A stretch of 64,000 nt of DNA, from positions 77,228,484 to 77,292,483 of the forward strand of contig NC_135716.1 in NCBI RefSeq assembly GCF_964656455.1, in the 5' to 3' direction. The notes under the pieces are model-generated. The model searched no databases and was not told the DNA's origin. It saw only the letters and a program-made list of their open reading frames with translations. This document shows positions 47,005 through 59,025 of this stretch, piece after piece. Each line of letters starts with the position of its first letter. Position 1 is the first letter of the stretch. The DNA comes from Halichoerus grypus (lineage: Eukaryota > Chordata > Mammalia > Carnivora > Phocidae). Made by a program: the position numbers and the translations under genes.

Positions 47005-47789
47005 ATCATAAAGATGAGACCACCAGAGTTCAATGTCATCTCTACAGGAGGCTGTTGAATGGCCTCTTGCAAAACAGCTCACCACAGTGTCTCTGAGAGA
47101 TAGTGAGAATAGTAAAGCCACACTTTTACCAGTTTATTATAAGGACAGAGGGAAATAAAGAGAAGAGCTTTAAAAATAAAGTTAAAATTTTCACGACAGA
47201 ATGTTAACAATTTTGACTTTGTGGTTTTTATACCAATATAGCAGTACAAAGTGAAATCAAGCATCTGGTGATTATATTTCCTTGAGTCACCTTTGCACTA
47301 ATTGCAATGGGAGCTCCTCTGTTTTCTTGATGTTTAAAACAAATTCCAACCACACCAGCATGTTTGAGCCTTCTAGTTTCTGGATGAAGCTGATAAGAAT
47401 AATACATTTGGGAAGCAGGTTCAAATTCAATTATGGATCACCCAAATGGATTTCTCAAGTGGATTACTCAAATATGCTTATAGGAGAGATAATTGAGACC
47501 CAGAGGAGCAACAATAATTAATAAACACCAAAGACAAAGGTTATACTATACCACAGAAATAAAATAAATGCATTTATTTATTTAAATTTAAATTTAAATA
47601 ACACAACTGAAACACATAGATCTTAGTCCAGGGCTGATCCCCTCTGGTTTGCCTGCATTCTTCTGGAAGAAAGCCTTCCTCAAATGGCAGGGTGAAGAGA
47701 GCCTTGGGGGGAATGTCAGAAGTATTATTTTTGGTTCTTCAAATAGTTTTGTAAAGTTTGGTGAGTTACTTAACCTCTCTAAGTTTTTA
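47005..47789. other. Intronic sequence, nothing firm
   Basis: A short MIR-like phrase (GAGTTACTTAACCTCTCTAAG, 47762-47782) is present. The 79-residue frame 47282-47521 has no motif or splice context. Confidence 0.45.
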
Positions 47790-48500
47790 TTAACATATCC
47801 CCCAACTTTTTAATTTGAAAATTTTCAAACCCATCCCAAACTTGAAAGAACAATACCATGATTACTTGTATACCTTTCACATAAATTTGCCAGTTGTTAA
47901 CATTTTGCTACATTTGCATTTCTCTCTCTTTATGTACACATATATATGTGCATAATCATGTATTTATGTATTTGTTCTAATTGACTGAAACACTTCCAAG
48001 TAAGTTGCAGATATGATACTTCATCTTCCATAATTTTTTATGCATCTCCTAAGAACAAAGACATTTTCTTACAGAACTGCAATATCTCCTAACACCTAAG
48101 AAATTTAATTTTGATTCAATATTATCTGACATAAAGTCCATATTCAATTTTTCCCAAGTGTCCCTCTAATTTCATTTATAGGTAGTTCTTCCTCCCAGCC
48201 TAGGACTCATTAAGTGCCAGGTTATCATGTGTCTTTAGTACCCTTTAATCCAGAACACTCACCCACTTTGTTTTTCAAAACACTGATATATTTTAAGAAT
48301 CCACATCCGTTATTTTGTAGGATGGACCATAATCTGAATTTGTCTTATTATTTCTTCATGATCAGCTGTAGTACTGCTAAGTTTGATTGCTTGGTTAATG
48401 TGATGTCCACCAGATGTTTCCATTGTGAAGAGAGTTTCCCTTTGTGATAAGTATCATGTGGGTGATACTTGGAGATCTCATATATACCCTGTTCCTCAAA
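47790..48500 (-). mobile_element. Old LINE-1 3' UTR-like sequence, - strand
   Basis: 'CCAGTTGTTAACATTTTGCT', 'AAGTGTCCCTCTAATTTC', 'AATCTGAATTTGTCTTATTA', 'TTCTTCATGATCAG' follow the antisense 3' UTR text of ancient LINE-1 (L1M type). Confidence 0.55.
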
Positions 48501-49299
48501 CAGTTTTTACCCATTGGTTTAGAATCCATTGGTAACTCTGCCTGAATCAGTTATTACATTGGGGATTGCAAAATAGTAATTTTCTAAGTCTATCATCCTT
48601 CTACATTTATTGGTTGTCATTCCTCTGTAAGAAGAGTTTCCTCCCTCATTAATTTTAATATCATTATCCACTCAGGTATTTTTTCTATTCACTGTGTTAT
48701 AATCTGCTGGTGTCGTTATTTTTTGATGCCCAAATTATTTCAGATTTGATCATGGGAACACTTTGAACAGTGCCTTCATTTTTCTGACATGTTCCCACTA
48801 ATCTTTGACTATTTGTTTGCTTTCTGGTCCAAAGTGGTCCAAGCTCACTTTGAACTTTTCTTCCATAGATATAGAAATAGCCTAGGAATCCTGGTTCTTT
48901 TAAATGAGAAATAATATTTGCAAACAAAAATCTGGGCCATTAAATATACAGCAACACACACATTTATTTAGTCATGAGTTTATACTGATACCTTCAATTC
49001 AAATCCAACATCACAGGGTTTTTCTTCATTCTCCCCCATTACACATTTACATATTCTTCTCCCATCGTGAGACCACTGATTTCCAAAAATAGGAATGTAT
49101 TTACTCACTTGCCATATTCTACAGAACACTCAAAATAGTTTCAATATACCAAATACAAAATTTATACCAAATATATTACAGCCAGCATGCCAATTTAAGT
49201 GTATGGTAACTCTTTTTGTCTTTTGTATCTTTGAGCCAATAAAGTCAGCATGCTGTATTTAAAAGTTACTCAAATCAATTATTTCTGAGCATGCTATCT
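48501..49299. other. Intronic sequence, probably further old repeat
   Basis: Continues in the style of the preceding element (CCCTCATTAATTTTAATATC) but I cannot place it. No coding block. Confidence 0.35.
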
Positions 49300-52200
49300 G
49301 TTTGATATACAGTTCAGTTCATTTTTTTCTGTTTACATTCATTTTTACGTTTTTAAAAAATCTTGTTTGATATAATATGTACATGTCTCAAAGGTCAAAA
49401 GTATATTAAAAAAAGATACATTAAATCTCATTCCTACCCTTACTTTTCTACCCTGTTAGCACTCACACCCTACACAAACTATTCCATTAGTTTCAGCTTT
49501 ATCTTCCTCATGTTTGTTTTGTAATAAAATACAAATATATATGTAAATATATGAATATATAAATACAACAAAAAGTATGTATATGTATTTTATTTCACTT
49601 TCTGTCTTACACAAAAGGTGACATATCTTGCCTTTTGTCATTTGATAGTGTATTCTGGAAATCATAATAGTTTACAAAAGTTCTAATGGAAGTATTTCTG
49701 TGGCACCACTGCACTCCATTGTATGGGTTTACAATAGTGTACTCAGCCAGTCTTCTATGAATGACATTAAGGTTTTGTCCAACATTTTCCTGTGAAATAT
49801 TATGCAATAAAAAAACAATGAATGGAGTTGCTCATACATTATCTCCATTGGTAGAGTAAAACTTGTATATACCATTTTGTTGGATATTCCTAATGCCTCT
49901 TATAGCAGGGCAATTTACACTGTCACTAGGGATGCATGAGATTATCTATTTCACTATAGTCTCATCTAGATAATGGCCATCAAACTTTTAAATTTGATCT
50001 TTTGCTGATCTGATAGGGAAGAAATGATATCTCATGTAGTTTTAATTTTCATTCTTATGAGTGAAGTTAAAACATCTTTCACATGTTTAAAAGCCACTTG
50101 AATATCTTTTTCTGTGGACTGTTTGTTCATGTCCATGGCCCATACTTATATCAGAATTTTAGTCTCTGTCTTCATTTTTAAATCTTTATATTCTAGAGAG
50201 AGTAATCCCGTTATATGTAATGTATGCTACAAATATATTCTTCCAGTTTTTCATTTGTCTTTTTACTTAAGATGTTTTATTGTTTGCAATATGGAAGTTT
50301 TTATGTCAAATTTTAGGTAGTTAAATTTACATATCCTTTCTTTTATTGCTTTTAACTTTGAATCATATTAGAAAGCTTTCCCCACACTGAATTCATAAAA
50401 GAACTTATCCATATTTTCTTTCAGTGATCATATGGTTTCATATTTTTACATGTAGATCCCTGGTCCATTCAGAACTTATTTTGGTGTTTTTTGTAAAGTA
50501 TGGATCCAATTTTATATTTCTCCAAATGGCTATCATTTGTTATACTACCATTTATTTTAAAAAGTTCAGTCACTTTTAGCATATACTAAATTTCCATAGG
50601 CATTGGAATTAATTTTGAACTTTATCGTCTTTTTTACTAATAGATTTTATTATTCACAACAGTTTTAGATTTATGGAAAAAATGAGCAGATGTTACAGAG
50701 TTTCTATATGTCCTCCTCCCCTTCTGGCAGACAGCTTCTCCTGTGATTAGCATGTCATGTTAGTATGGGACATTTGATACAATTAATGGAACAATTGTAT
50801 GTACATTATTAGTTACAGCCCACAGTTTATTCACACTTGCTTAGTTTTTACCTAAGATCTTTCTGCTGTTCTAGGATACCACCCAGGATACCATATTACA
50901 TTAAGTTGTGTTTCTTTAGGCTCCTTTTGGCTGTGGCAGTTTTTCAGAATTTCCTTATGTTTGAAGACTTTGATGATTGTGAGGAGAATTGGTCAAGCAT
51001 TTTGTAGGATGCCCTTCTATTAGAATTTGTCTATTTTTTCCCCTCATGATTAGACTGGGGTTATGAGTTTTGGGGAGGAGGACCACAGAAGCGAAGTGCC
51101 ATCATCATACACCTTTTCAAGGATACACATTATAAAAGTTATTTATGACTGTTGGTGTTGACCTTGATCACCTGGCTGAGGTCATGTTTGTCAGATTCTT
51201 TCACTCTAAAGTCACTCTTCTGTTCCTCCCTTTTCATGTTGTACTCTTTGGAAGGAATTCATTATATGAAGCTCACACTTAAGGAGTGGGGACTTAGTCC
51301 CCTCTTTCTTTAGAGTGGGACATCTACATAATTTATTCAGAATTCTGCACAGATTTATCTCTCCTCTCCAAATTGTTTATGTCAGTATGAAGTTATGGAT
51401 ATTTATTTTATAGCTTGGGTTATAATCCAAACTACTTTTTTTATGTTGTTGCTACATTTATTCCAGCTTTGGCCACCGAAACTCTTTCCATTGGTTCTTG
51501 TATCCCTTTGACAACAGTCCCATCATTGTGGGGTTTTTTTTTTTTTGAGCACTATTTTACTTTCTAGAATTAGTCATTTCTCTAGCAGTCATTGCTCCCG
51601 TGTTTTGATTTTGTTTCTGTTTCTTTTTGAGAATGGTATTAAAAACCAAGATCAGGGCACTGTGTTTCTATTCCTTTCCCATTAGTTTGTCTATTCATAT
51701 GCCAGCATCACATGTTACTACAGGGGCTTACTAGTATGTTCTAACACCTGGTTGCCCTATTCCTCTCCCCTCCCCTATTATTGATCTTCTTTTTTAGTTT
51801 TCCCAGCTATTCTTTATGTTATTCCATGTTTGTTTTTTTATGTCTGGAATTAGTAGGGGAATCCAGAATGTCTTCCATTTGGGTATCCAATTGCTTCTTC
51901 CCCATTTATTACAAAGATCACCCCTTCAGCACTGAGTTACAATGAATGGCACTTTTGACATAAGTTAAATGACTAAATATGTATGGACTGTATAGTTCTG
52001 GACTGTATATTCTGTGCCATTGGTCCAATTGTTTATACTTGTACCAATATAATACTGTCTTAATTACTGCTGTTTTAAAGTAAGACTTGAAATCTGACTG
52101 CGTAAATCCTGCAAGTTTGTTCAGTTTCCATAGAAAAGGCCTCTTGGTACTATGATTGGGATTATATACATTTATTTATTTTATTCATTTTGGGGGGATT

Positions 52201-52372
52201 ATATACATTTAAAGATCAATTTGGGAAATATTGACTTATGTACAATATTGAGTCATTCAATACATGATATATATTTTCTCTTCATTTAGTTAGGTGTCTA
52301 CCATATCTCACAGCAATATTTGAGTTTTCAGTGTAGAAATCATACACATTCTTTATTTGATTTATTCCTAGG

Positions 52373-52411
<39 letters not shown>

Positions 52412-52640
52412 AATATATATATGTGTATATGTGTACACATATATATCACATATAGCTACTAAATGGCATTTAAAATTTAATTTCTAATTGTTTCTTGTTA
52501 ATATATATAAATGCAATTGATTTTTGTATATTGACTTTGCATCCAGTGACCTAATTAAATTAATCCTTATTAATTCTAATGGCTTGCTTATAGATCTTTG
52601 GGAGTGTATAAGTACACAGTCATGTCCTTTAGAAATAAAA
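49300..52640 (-). mobile_element. Old LINE-1 fragments, - strand
   Basis: Three parts, all antisense: ORF2 end text at 49800-50630 ('TCCCTGGTCCATTCAGAACT', 'AAAGTATGGATCCAATTTT'); a 3' UTR block at 50640-51560 ('TTATTCACAACAGTTTTAGA', 'CCCCTCATGATTAGACTGGG'); more ORF2 text at 51640-52640 ('GGCACTGTGTTTCTATTCC', 'CTTGCATCCAGTGACC' type). At least two elements are implied because a 3' UTR lies between two ORF2 parts. Confidence 0.65.
52375..52448. repeat. (TA)n/(CA)n microsatellite
   Basis: TATATATA, then ACACACACACAC, then mixed TATATGTGTATATG inside the old LINE-1. Confidence 0.9.
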
Positions 52641-53483
52641 ATTTTCCTTTCCAATCTTTATACCACCTCAGGGGGATAACATGTAATGTTAGCTGCAGAT
52701 TTTTTTGTAAGGCTTGTTTTGAGAAGAGAGCAGTATATGAAGAACTAGTGATTGATTTGTGGCACAACTGCTGAGAAGAGTTAGATGATTAGGTCTTTGC
52801 TCTTACTGAATTACAAAGTAAATGCATTTTTCTTACTTTTGTTCCTCAAAAATTAACCTCATCACTAGTGGCTAATAGACTAATTTATCTGCTCAAATTT
52901 GGCGTTGTAGCATAAATTGCACTCAACTTCACCAACATGAGACCAATTATTCTGCCTCTTAACCCAGTCTGATCCTGGATGTGATTCTTATAGTGCAATT
53001 TCCAGCAGCAATAGGCCCAGGGTATTGAAAGCAGTGGTAGACAATTGAAAGAAGGGTCACGGTAAGGCAACTGAAAGAGGGCATACTGTCTCTTATCTCT
53101 GGCTGATCTTTTCCTAATGAGTTTCTCTTCCTCGTTATCCTACAAAAGAAAATCACATCAGGAGATACAGCAAAGTTAAATGGCTTTGATGTGTATTTTT
53201 TTTTTTTTTCATTCTTTACATTTCGTGACAGAAATGTGTGTGTGTAACTAAAGGGCTGGTGGGAAGAATCCGGTCAGATTAGAGAAAACTTCCAGTTAGT
53301 AAATAATTTACTCCAAGACCTATATGAAGACTTCCTTATTTTTTTTTTTTCTGTTTATGCCCGTACATTATCAAATTTTGAGTATCAGTCTCTCAGTCTC
53401 TTGACTTTGTCACTATTTTGCTCTGTATAATGATGTAGCATCCAATGCAGTACTCCTAGGGGATGAATTCAAAAGCTACAAAC
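52641..53483. other. Intronic sequence, nothing recognised
   Basis: No named repeat. Small - strand frames (52885-53156) have no motif or splice context. Confidence 0.5.
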
Positions 53484-53498
53484 TAGGTTTTCATCTTT

Positions 53499-53690
53499 GT
53501 TTTTTTTAAGATTTTATTTATTTATTTGAGAGAGAAAAAGAGAGAGAGGGAAAGCAGAGAGGGAGAGTAAAAGGGAGATGCAGGTTTCCCGCTGAGCAGA
53601 GAGCCCGATGCGGGGCTCAATCCCAGGACCCTGGGATCATGACCTGAGCTGAAGGCAGATGCTTAACTGACTGAGCCACCCAGGCGCCCC
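53499..53690 (-). mobile_element. Carnivore SINE, - strand
   Basis: Antisense head TGAGCCACCCAGGCGCCCC. Target duplications TAGGTTTTCATCTTT at 53484-53498 and 53691-53705. Confidence 0.95.
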
Positions 53691-53829
53691 TAGGTTTTCA
53701 TCTTTCAAAGAATGTTTTTCATCTATGAAACAGATCAATAATGATAATTTTTCTAAAGTCAATATAAAAGTTTTAATTAAAAATAAATATAAAACATTTA
53801 CTATTTATTGTACATATGCTATACGTGAA

Positions 53830-53945
53830 ATATTCTAGTGGATGGTTTATAATGACTAAATATGTGATCTTGAGTCAATCATTTTACTTTTCGGGTCACA
53901 GTTTCTTCATCCATAAGTACAGGAATAATGCTTTCTAAGTATTAA
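53830..53945 (+). mobile_element. MIR fragment, + strand
   Basis: 'GTGATCTTGAGTCAATCATT', 'CACAGTTTCTTCATCCATAA' follow the sense MIR 3' part. Confidence 0.55.
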
Positions 53946-54356
53946 AAATTCACATATTTCCTAGTGGAAAAAATAATTCCACAACATGAACATTTTACAA
54001 GGGAATTGTTAAAATTACAGGCTTAAAAATACGGTATATTTAGTGAGAAAGTTTCAAGTCCCATAACAAGTATGTTACTTGCCAAATCTCTTTCAAGTTC
54101 AATAGGTTGTTTCCAGACTGATGAGAGTATGGCAATTATAACAATTCTGGGTTCTGTGTTAGTATTTCAACTGCTTTAATGTTTTCTTCAGTGTCTTATC
54201 TGAGTAATTGAATACACAATTACCAGCCAAAGTGATCTCTCTTCTCTTTACGACCTATTTTGGGCATGGAAATTTTGCTATTATTTCTTCTTTAGAAATC
54301 CTTTCACAATTGCAGATGAGGTGGTTGACTCCATAGTAATTGTTCTCTATTCCATT
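53946..54356. other. Intronic sequence, nothing recognised
   Basis: No coding block or named repeat. Confidence 0.5.
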
Positions 54357-54368
54357 CTCCACCTTATT

Positions 54369-54573
54369 TTTAAAAAGATTTTATATATTTATTTTATTTG
54401 AGAGAGAGAGAGAGCAGGGAGAGGGACAGAGAGAGAGGGAGAGAGAGAATCTCAAGCAGACTCCCCGCTGATCACAAAGCCTGAGACAGAGCTTGATCTC
54501 ACGACCCTGAGATCATGACCTGAGCCGAAATCAAGAGTCAGATGCTTAACTGACTTAGCCACCCATGCACCCC
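54369..54573 (-). mobile_element. Carnivore SINE, diverged, - strand
   Basis: Antisense head TTAGCCACCCATGCACCCC, GA-rich middle. Target duplications CTCCACCTTATT / CTCCGCCTTATT at 54357-54368 and 54574-54585. Confidence 0.92.
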
Positions 54574-54839
54574 CTCCGCCTTATTAATTGTTCTTCACTA
54601 GTGTGTCCCCGTTAGTAGAAGAAAGAAGAAATAAAGTATATAAGTATATATACACACACACATAAGTTCATATCGTAAGTTCATATCAAAGTGTATGAAC
54701 ACTAACCCAATTCTTACCCATCTGTAATGTTTTTACATGTTATTTAAATTTTATATTTTACATAGTTTCTAAGCATAGTAAAACATTTTAGTAAAACACA
54801 GAAAATCATAACAATATAAATATAAGCCTAATGATAGCT

Positions 54840-54985
54840 TTTGAAATCATCTACTTGGATAAGAGTTCCAGCTTTAATTTTACAAGCTGTGTGATGTTGG
54901 TTTCAGTATCTATAAAAAATATAATCCCACTTCATGGAATTAATGTAATTATTAAACAAAATAATAAGTGTAAAAACATAATATG
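54840..54985 (+). mobile_element. MIR fragment, + strand
   Basis: 'AAGAGTTCCAGCTTTAATTT', 'TACAAGCTGTGTGATGTTGG', 'TCATGGAATTAATGTAATTA' follow the sense MIR order. Confidence 0.6.
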
Positions 54986-55004
54986 TGAAATTTAAAGAAG
55001 ATGT

Positions 55005-55450
55005 ACTAGTCTTCTAGGGCTGCTGTAAAAATTGCCACAACATTGTGTCTTAAACCAAAGGAAATTTATTCTCTGACAGTTCAAGAGGCCAGAAGCCTGA
55101 AATGAATATGTTGGTAGGAGTAACTTTCTGGAGGCTCTGGGGGAGAATCATTCTTTGTTTCTAGTAGCTTCTGGTACCTGCCAACATTCTTCAGTGTTCT
55201 TTGTAGCTACATCACTCCAAATTCTGCCTCAGTCTCTGTCTTCAGATTGCCTTCTGTGTGTGTATGTGTGCATGTGTGTGTTCTCTCTCTGCCTCTCTCA
55301 TCAGCACACATGTCCAGGATAATCTCCCATAATCTATTCCTTAGTTTAATCATATCCCTGAAGACCCTTTTCTCTTATCACATAACATTAATAGATTCCA
55401 GACATCAGACCTGATGTCTTTGGGTGGCCATTATTCAGCTGAATACAGAA
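55005..55450 (+). mobile_element. Ancient LTR-like repeat, + strand (ERVL-type suspected)
   Basis: Begins 'TACTAGTCTTCTAGGGCTGC', continues 'ATTCTCTGACAGTTCAAGAG', 'AATTCTGCCTCAGTCTCTGT', and ends with a 'AAGACCC' and 'GGTGGCCATTATTCAG' part. This is a widespread mammalian repeat; my LTR class call is from memory and uncertain. Confidence 0.5.
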
Positions 55451-55799
55451 AAGTAAATATTCATAATTATTATTCATTATGGGCAGTAGTCATAGTTGTA
55501 GAGGTAATGATAGTAATAATAATGGTAGTACTATACAGATAGTATATATTTAGAGACACTCTAATTATGACTCTCATAAGGAAGAATGATGAATGAAAAA
55601 GGCTCACTCTATGTGACTTTGGAAATCAGTACTATAAAAGGAAACATTACACGAATCCCAAGATATCATCTAAGAATAAAATATTAAATATTTTGAGAGT
55701 TCTCCTATTGATATTAAAAATAGTTTAAAAGGTGGAAGGAAAGAAGCTAATATTGTTGAGTGCCTTCTCTGTCTCTGGCAGTATCTATTATGTAATAAT
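55451..55799. other. Intronic sequence, nothing recognised
   Basis: AT-rich with AATAAT-type runs. Confidence 0.45.
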
Positions 55800-56025
55800 A
55801 AAAAATGACAATATCCAATATTTATGGAGACACTGTTCTGAATACTTTTCATCTATTTACTCGTTTAGCAAACCCTATAAAGTGTTATCATGATCCTTAT
55901 TTTGCAGCTGAGGAAACTGAAGCACAGATAAATTGGCCAACTTGGTCAAGGTTACAGAAAAATTAATGGTGGAGCCTGTACTTGGAGCCAGGTACTCTGG
56001 CTTCAGATTTCAAATTCACAACTGC
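55800..56025 (-). mobile_element. MIR, - strand
   Basis: 'AATATTTATGGAGACACTG', 'TTTTGCAGCTGAGGAAACTG', 'AAGCACAGATAAATTGGCC', 'GCCAGGTACTCTGGCTTC' match antisense MIR along nearly its full length. Confidence 0.8.
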
Positions 56026-56271
56026 TTCATAATACTCCCCCTCATATATGACAGTCTCTATGTACTTTGGGGAAATTTTAACTACTGTATCTGTAAAATG
56101 ATAGGTGTAACATTTTTTTCTATATTTTTAAAAGACTTGCAAAATACTCAGTGGAACAGTTGAGTTCCTCCCTAACTGGGTTTGGGAGCTCCCAGAACCC
56201 ACTCAGCAAGCATGATTCTATCTCTTCCTTCCCTGAGAAGTTTTCTTCACTTCCCTACTTTACTTTTTTTA

Positions 56272-56515
56272 ATTTAATTTAATTTTATTATGTTATGTTA
56301 GTCACCTTACAGTACATCATTAGTTTTTGATGTAGTGTTCATGATTCATTGTTTTCGTATAACACTCAGTGCTCCATGCAGTATGTGCCCTCCTTAATAC
56401 CCATCACCTGGGCTAACCCATCCCCCCACCCCCCTCCCCTCGAGAACCCTCAGTTTGTTTCTCAGAGTCCATAGTCTCTCATGGTTCGTCTCTCCTTCCG
56501 ATTTCCCCCCGCTTC
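56272..56515 (-). mobile_element. LINE-1 3' end, second 3' UTR module, - strand
   Basis: 'TCACCTTACAGTACATCATT', 'CAGTGCTCCATGCAGTATG', 'CCCTTAATACCCATCACC'-style text and 'TCTCATGGTTCGTCTCTCC' are the antisense of the second 3' UTR module seen at 6200-6430. Confidence 0.8.
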
Positions 56516-57139
56516 ATTTTCTTACTTTAGTCTCCTTTTTTTGCCCAACTTAATGCCATCTATTGGTCCTGGCTGAAAATAAAGATTTCATGGGTGGATG
56601 CCAGGAAAATTGGCTTATATAAAGTCCATACAAAGCCCCTCTATGATAGTTAGGCATGACCCAGAGATTCTTGGTTCTAAGGTGTGGACTTTACTACTTG
56701 GGCAGAAAAGCCTCCCTGGAGTCTTCTTATCAGTTGTCTCTGCTTAATTTATGTTGCTCTGAATTACAGGAGGATGCATACTGATAGTTACAAAAAGGAA
56801 GCTCCATAATGGTGAAAGACACCAAAGAACATGCATTTCTCATAAAATTGTATTATTTTTACAATGTATCTGCATTTTAAATTCACCAATATTCACATGC
56901 ACTTACACTCCTAGGTCACCTACTCTATCTGCTCTCCTGCTACACCAAATGAATGGTCTTTGCTTCTTTCTAAGACCATACATGCTCTGGATCATGTCCC
57001 TTCTTTCCTAGCCAATGGAAGCATGCTTGCAATTGTCCCCATCTCTTCTGAATCATAAATTTGTCCTTTTCTATTGTGTCTTTCAAACAATTAAATAGAC
57101 ATTCTATAGTTTTTGCAATATGAAAAAGTAAGTTTGCTT
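56516..57139. other. Intronic sequence, nothing recognised
   Basis: No coding block or named repeat. Confidence 0.5.
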
Positions 57140-57440
57140 TGACCACCATCTCTCTCCTTCTCCTAGCTATCTCATCTCCCTATTTCTCTGCTCTCCTTTA
57201 GGAGCAAGCTCCTAGAAGTGTCAGTTTTCATTGTATCTGTGTGCTTTCCACCCTTTCTCTCTTAAATCAGCTGCAATCGATTTGTAACACTGACATTGCT
57301 CTTTTTAAGGTAACCAATGACCATAACGAAGGTGCCAAATCCAAAGGTCATCATGCCTCCGTGTTCATCTTGCTTAATTCATCAGTGGTATTTGACACAG
57401 GTGATCAGTCCCTTTCTTTTGACATACTTTCCTAAACAGG
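57140..57440 (+). mobile_element. L2 (CR1-type LINE) ORF fragment, + strand
   Basis: The frame at 57241-57435 reads ASVFILLNSSVVFDTGDQSL, a decayed form of the L2/CR1 reverse transcriptase block 'LLDLSAAFDTVDH'. The preceding DNA also follows L2 order (AACGAAGGTGCCAAATCC). Confidence 0.65.
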
Positions 57441-57454
57441 CTCTGGGTCACAAC

Positions 57455-57870
57455 TTATATCAGTCAACTAGGGCTTTCTTAAGGAAATATCCTGGCCAGG
57501 GTGGCTTACACAGCAGAAATTTAATTTCTCACAGTTCTGGAGACTGGAAGTCCAGGGTGATGCCCGGCAGGGTTTGGTTTCTGGTGAGAGCTCTGTTTCT
57601 GGCTTGCAGACATCCACCATCTCTCTGTGTTCTCTGTGTCCTCAGAGAGAGAATGAGAGAGAGACAGACAGAGAAACAGAGAGAGACAAAGAAAGAGAGA
57701 CACACATATAGAGAATCTTCTTATAAAGCCGCTAATGTTAATGGATTAGGACCTACCCTTAGGACCTTATTTAACATTAATTACCTCCAAAAGCCCTATC
57801 TCCAAACACAGTCATATGGGGGATTAAGGCTCCAACATATACATTTGGGGGTGGGGGAAAACAATTCAAT
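57455..57870 (+). mobile_element. Ancient LTR-like repeat, + strand, with a GA-rich tract
   Basis: 'CAGTCAACTAGGGCTTTCTT', 'ATTTCTCACAGTTCTGGAGA', 'CTGGAAGTCCAGGGTGATGC', 'TTAGGACCTTATTTAACATT' and 'GTCATATGGGGGATTAAGGC' belong to the same repeat family as 55005-55450. A GAGAGACAGA-rich tract occupies 57644-57710. The 185-residue frame 57317-57874 is an accident of this repeat. Confidence 0.55.
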
Positions 57871-58109
57871 CTAAAGCAGTGGTCTTGGCACCCGTGTTAA
57901 AAATCAATTTGCCATAAATATGAGGGTTTATTTCTGTGCTCTTGTAAATTTGTTAATCTCTATAATGAGACAATATGGACTCAATATAAGTGTGGCAGAA
58001 CAACTTTATGACAGCAGAGCTAATGTGAATGGAAACCCCTAAGATTTAAGTGGACACAGCCCGCATAATGACAGCTTTGGTTCTTTCTGCCATTGCTCAC
58101 TCTTAAAAA

Positions 58110-59025
58110 ATTTTTTTAGGGGGGCATAACACATTTTTAAAATTTAAATGTAATTGACATACAATGTCTTATTAGTTTCAGGTGTTCAACACAGTGATTT
58201 GATATTTTTATACATTACAAAATGATCCCCATGGCAAGTCTAGTTATCATCTGTCATCACACAAGCTTATTACATTATTGATTACATTCCATATGCTGTG
58301 CATTACATCCCCATGACTTACTTATTTTATAACTGGAAGTTTGTACCTTTTAGTCCCCTTCACTTACTTTGCCCAACACCCACATGCTCTGGCAACCAAC
58401 AGTTTGTTTGTTTCTTTTTTTTTTTTTTTTAAAGATTTATTTATTTATTTATTTGAGAGAGAGAGAGAGAGAATGAGAGAGAGCACATGAGACGGGGGAG
58501 GGTCAGAGGGAGAAGCAGACTCCCTGCCAAGCAGGGAGCCCGATGAGGGACTCGATCCAGGGACTCCAGGATCATGACCTGAGCCGAAGGCGCCCAACAG
58601 TTTGTTTCTTGTATCTACGAGTCTGTTTCTGTTTTCATTTGTTTATTTCATTTGTTTATTTTGTCTTTTAGATTGCACATGTAAGTGAAGTCAGATGGTA
58701 TTTTTCTTTCTCTGACTTATTTCATTTACCATAATAACCTCTGGTCCATCAGTGTTGTTGCAAATGACAAGATTTTCCTTTTTATGACTGTATAATATTC
58801 CATTGTGTAGGACTATACCACATCTTCTTTATCCATTCATCTATCGGGGGACGCCTCGGTTACTTCCATATCTTGGCTATTGTGGATAATGCTGCAATGA
58901 TCATAGGGGTGCAGATATCTATTCAAATTGGTGTTTTGTTTTCTTTGGATAAATCTCCAGAAGTGGAATTGCTAGATTATATGCTAGTTCTATGTCTATC
59001 GCCCTTTCAATTTTTGATAACAAAA
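58110..59025 (-). mobile_element. Old LINE-1 3' end, - strand, interrupted by a SINE
   Basis: Antisense 3' UTR ('CATACAATGTCTTATTAGTT', 'TGGCAAGTCTAGTTATCATC') then the antisense ORF2 end ('GTTGCAAATGACAAGATTTT', 'CTTGGCTATTGTGGATAATG'). Confidence 0.85.
58415..58593 (-). mobile_element. Carnivore SINE lacking most of its tRNA-like head, - strand
   Basis: Poly-T left end, GA-rich middle, GGACTCGATCCAGG box B-like part, then 'GAGCCGAAGGCGCCC' joined straight to the flank. About 35 bases holding the box A region are missing, with GGC at the join. The CCAACAGTTTGTTT target duplication is present on both sides (about 58395-58414 and 58594-58610). Confidence 0.92.

Noticed and set aside
57317..57874. 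A 185-residue open frame on the + strand
   Set aside because: It covers an L2 relic, an LTR-like repeat and a GAGAGACAGA tract. There is no domain motif and no splice context.
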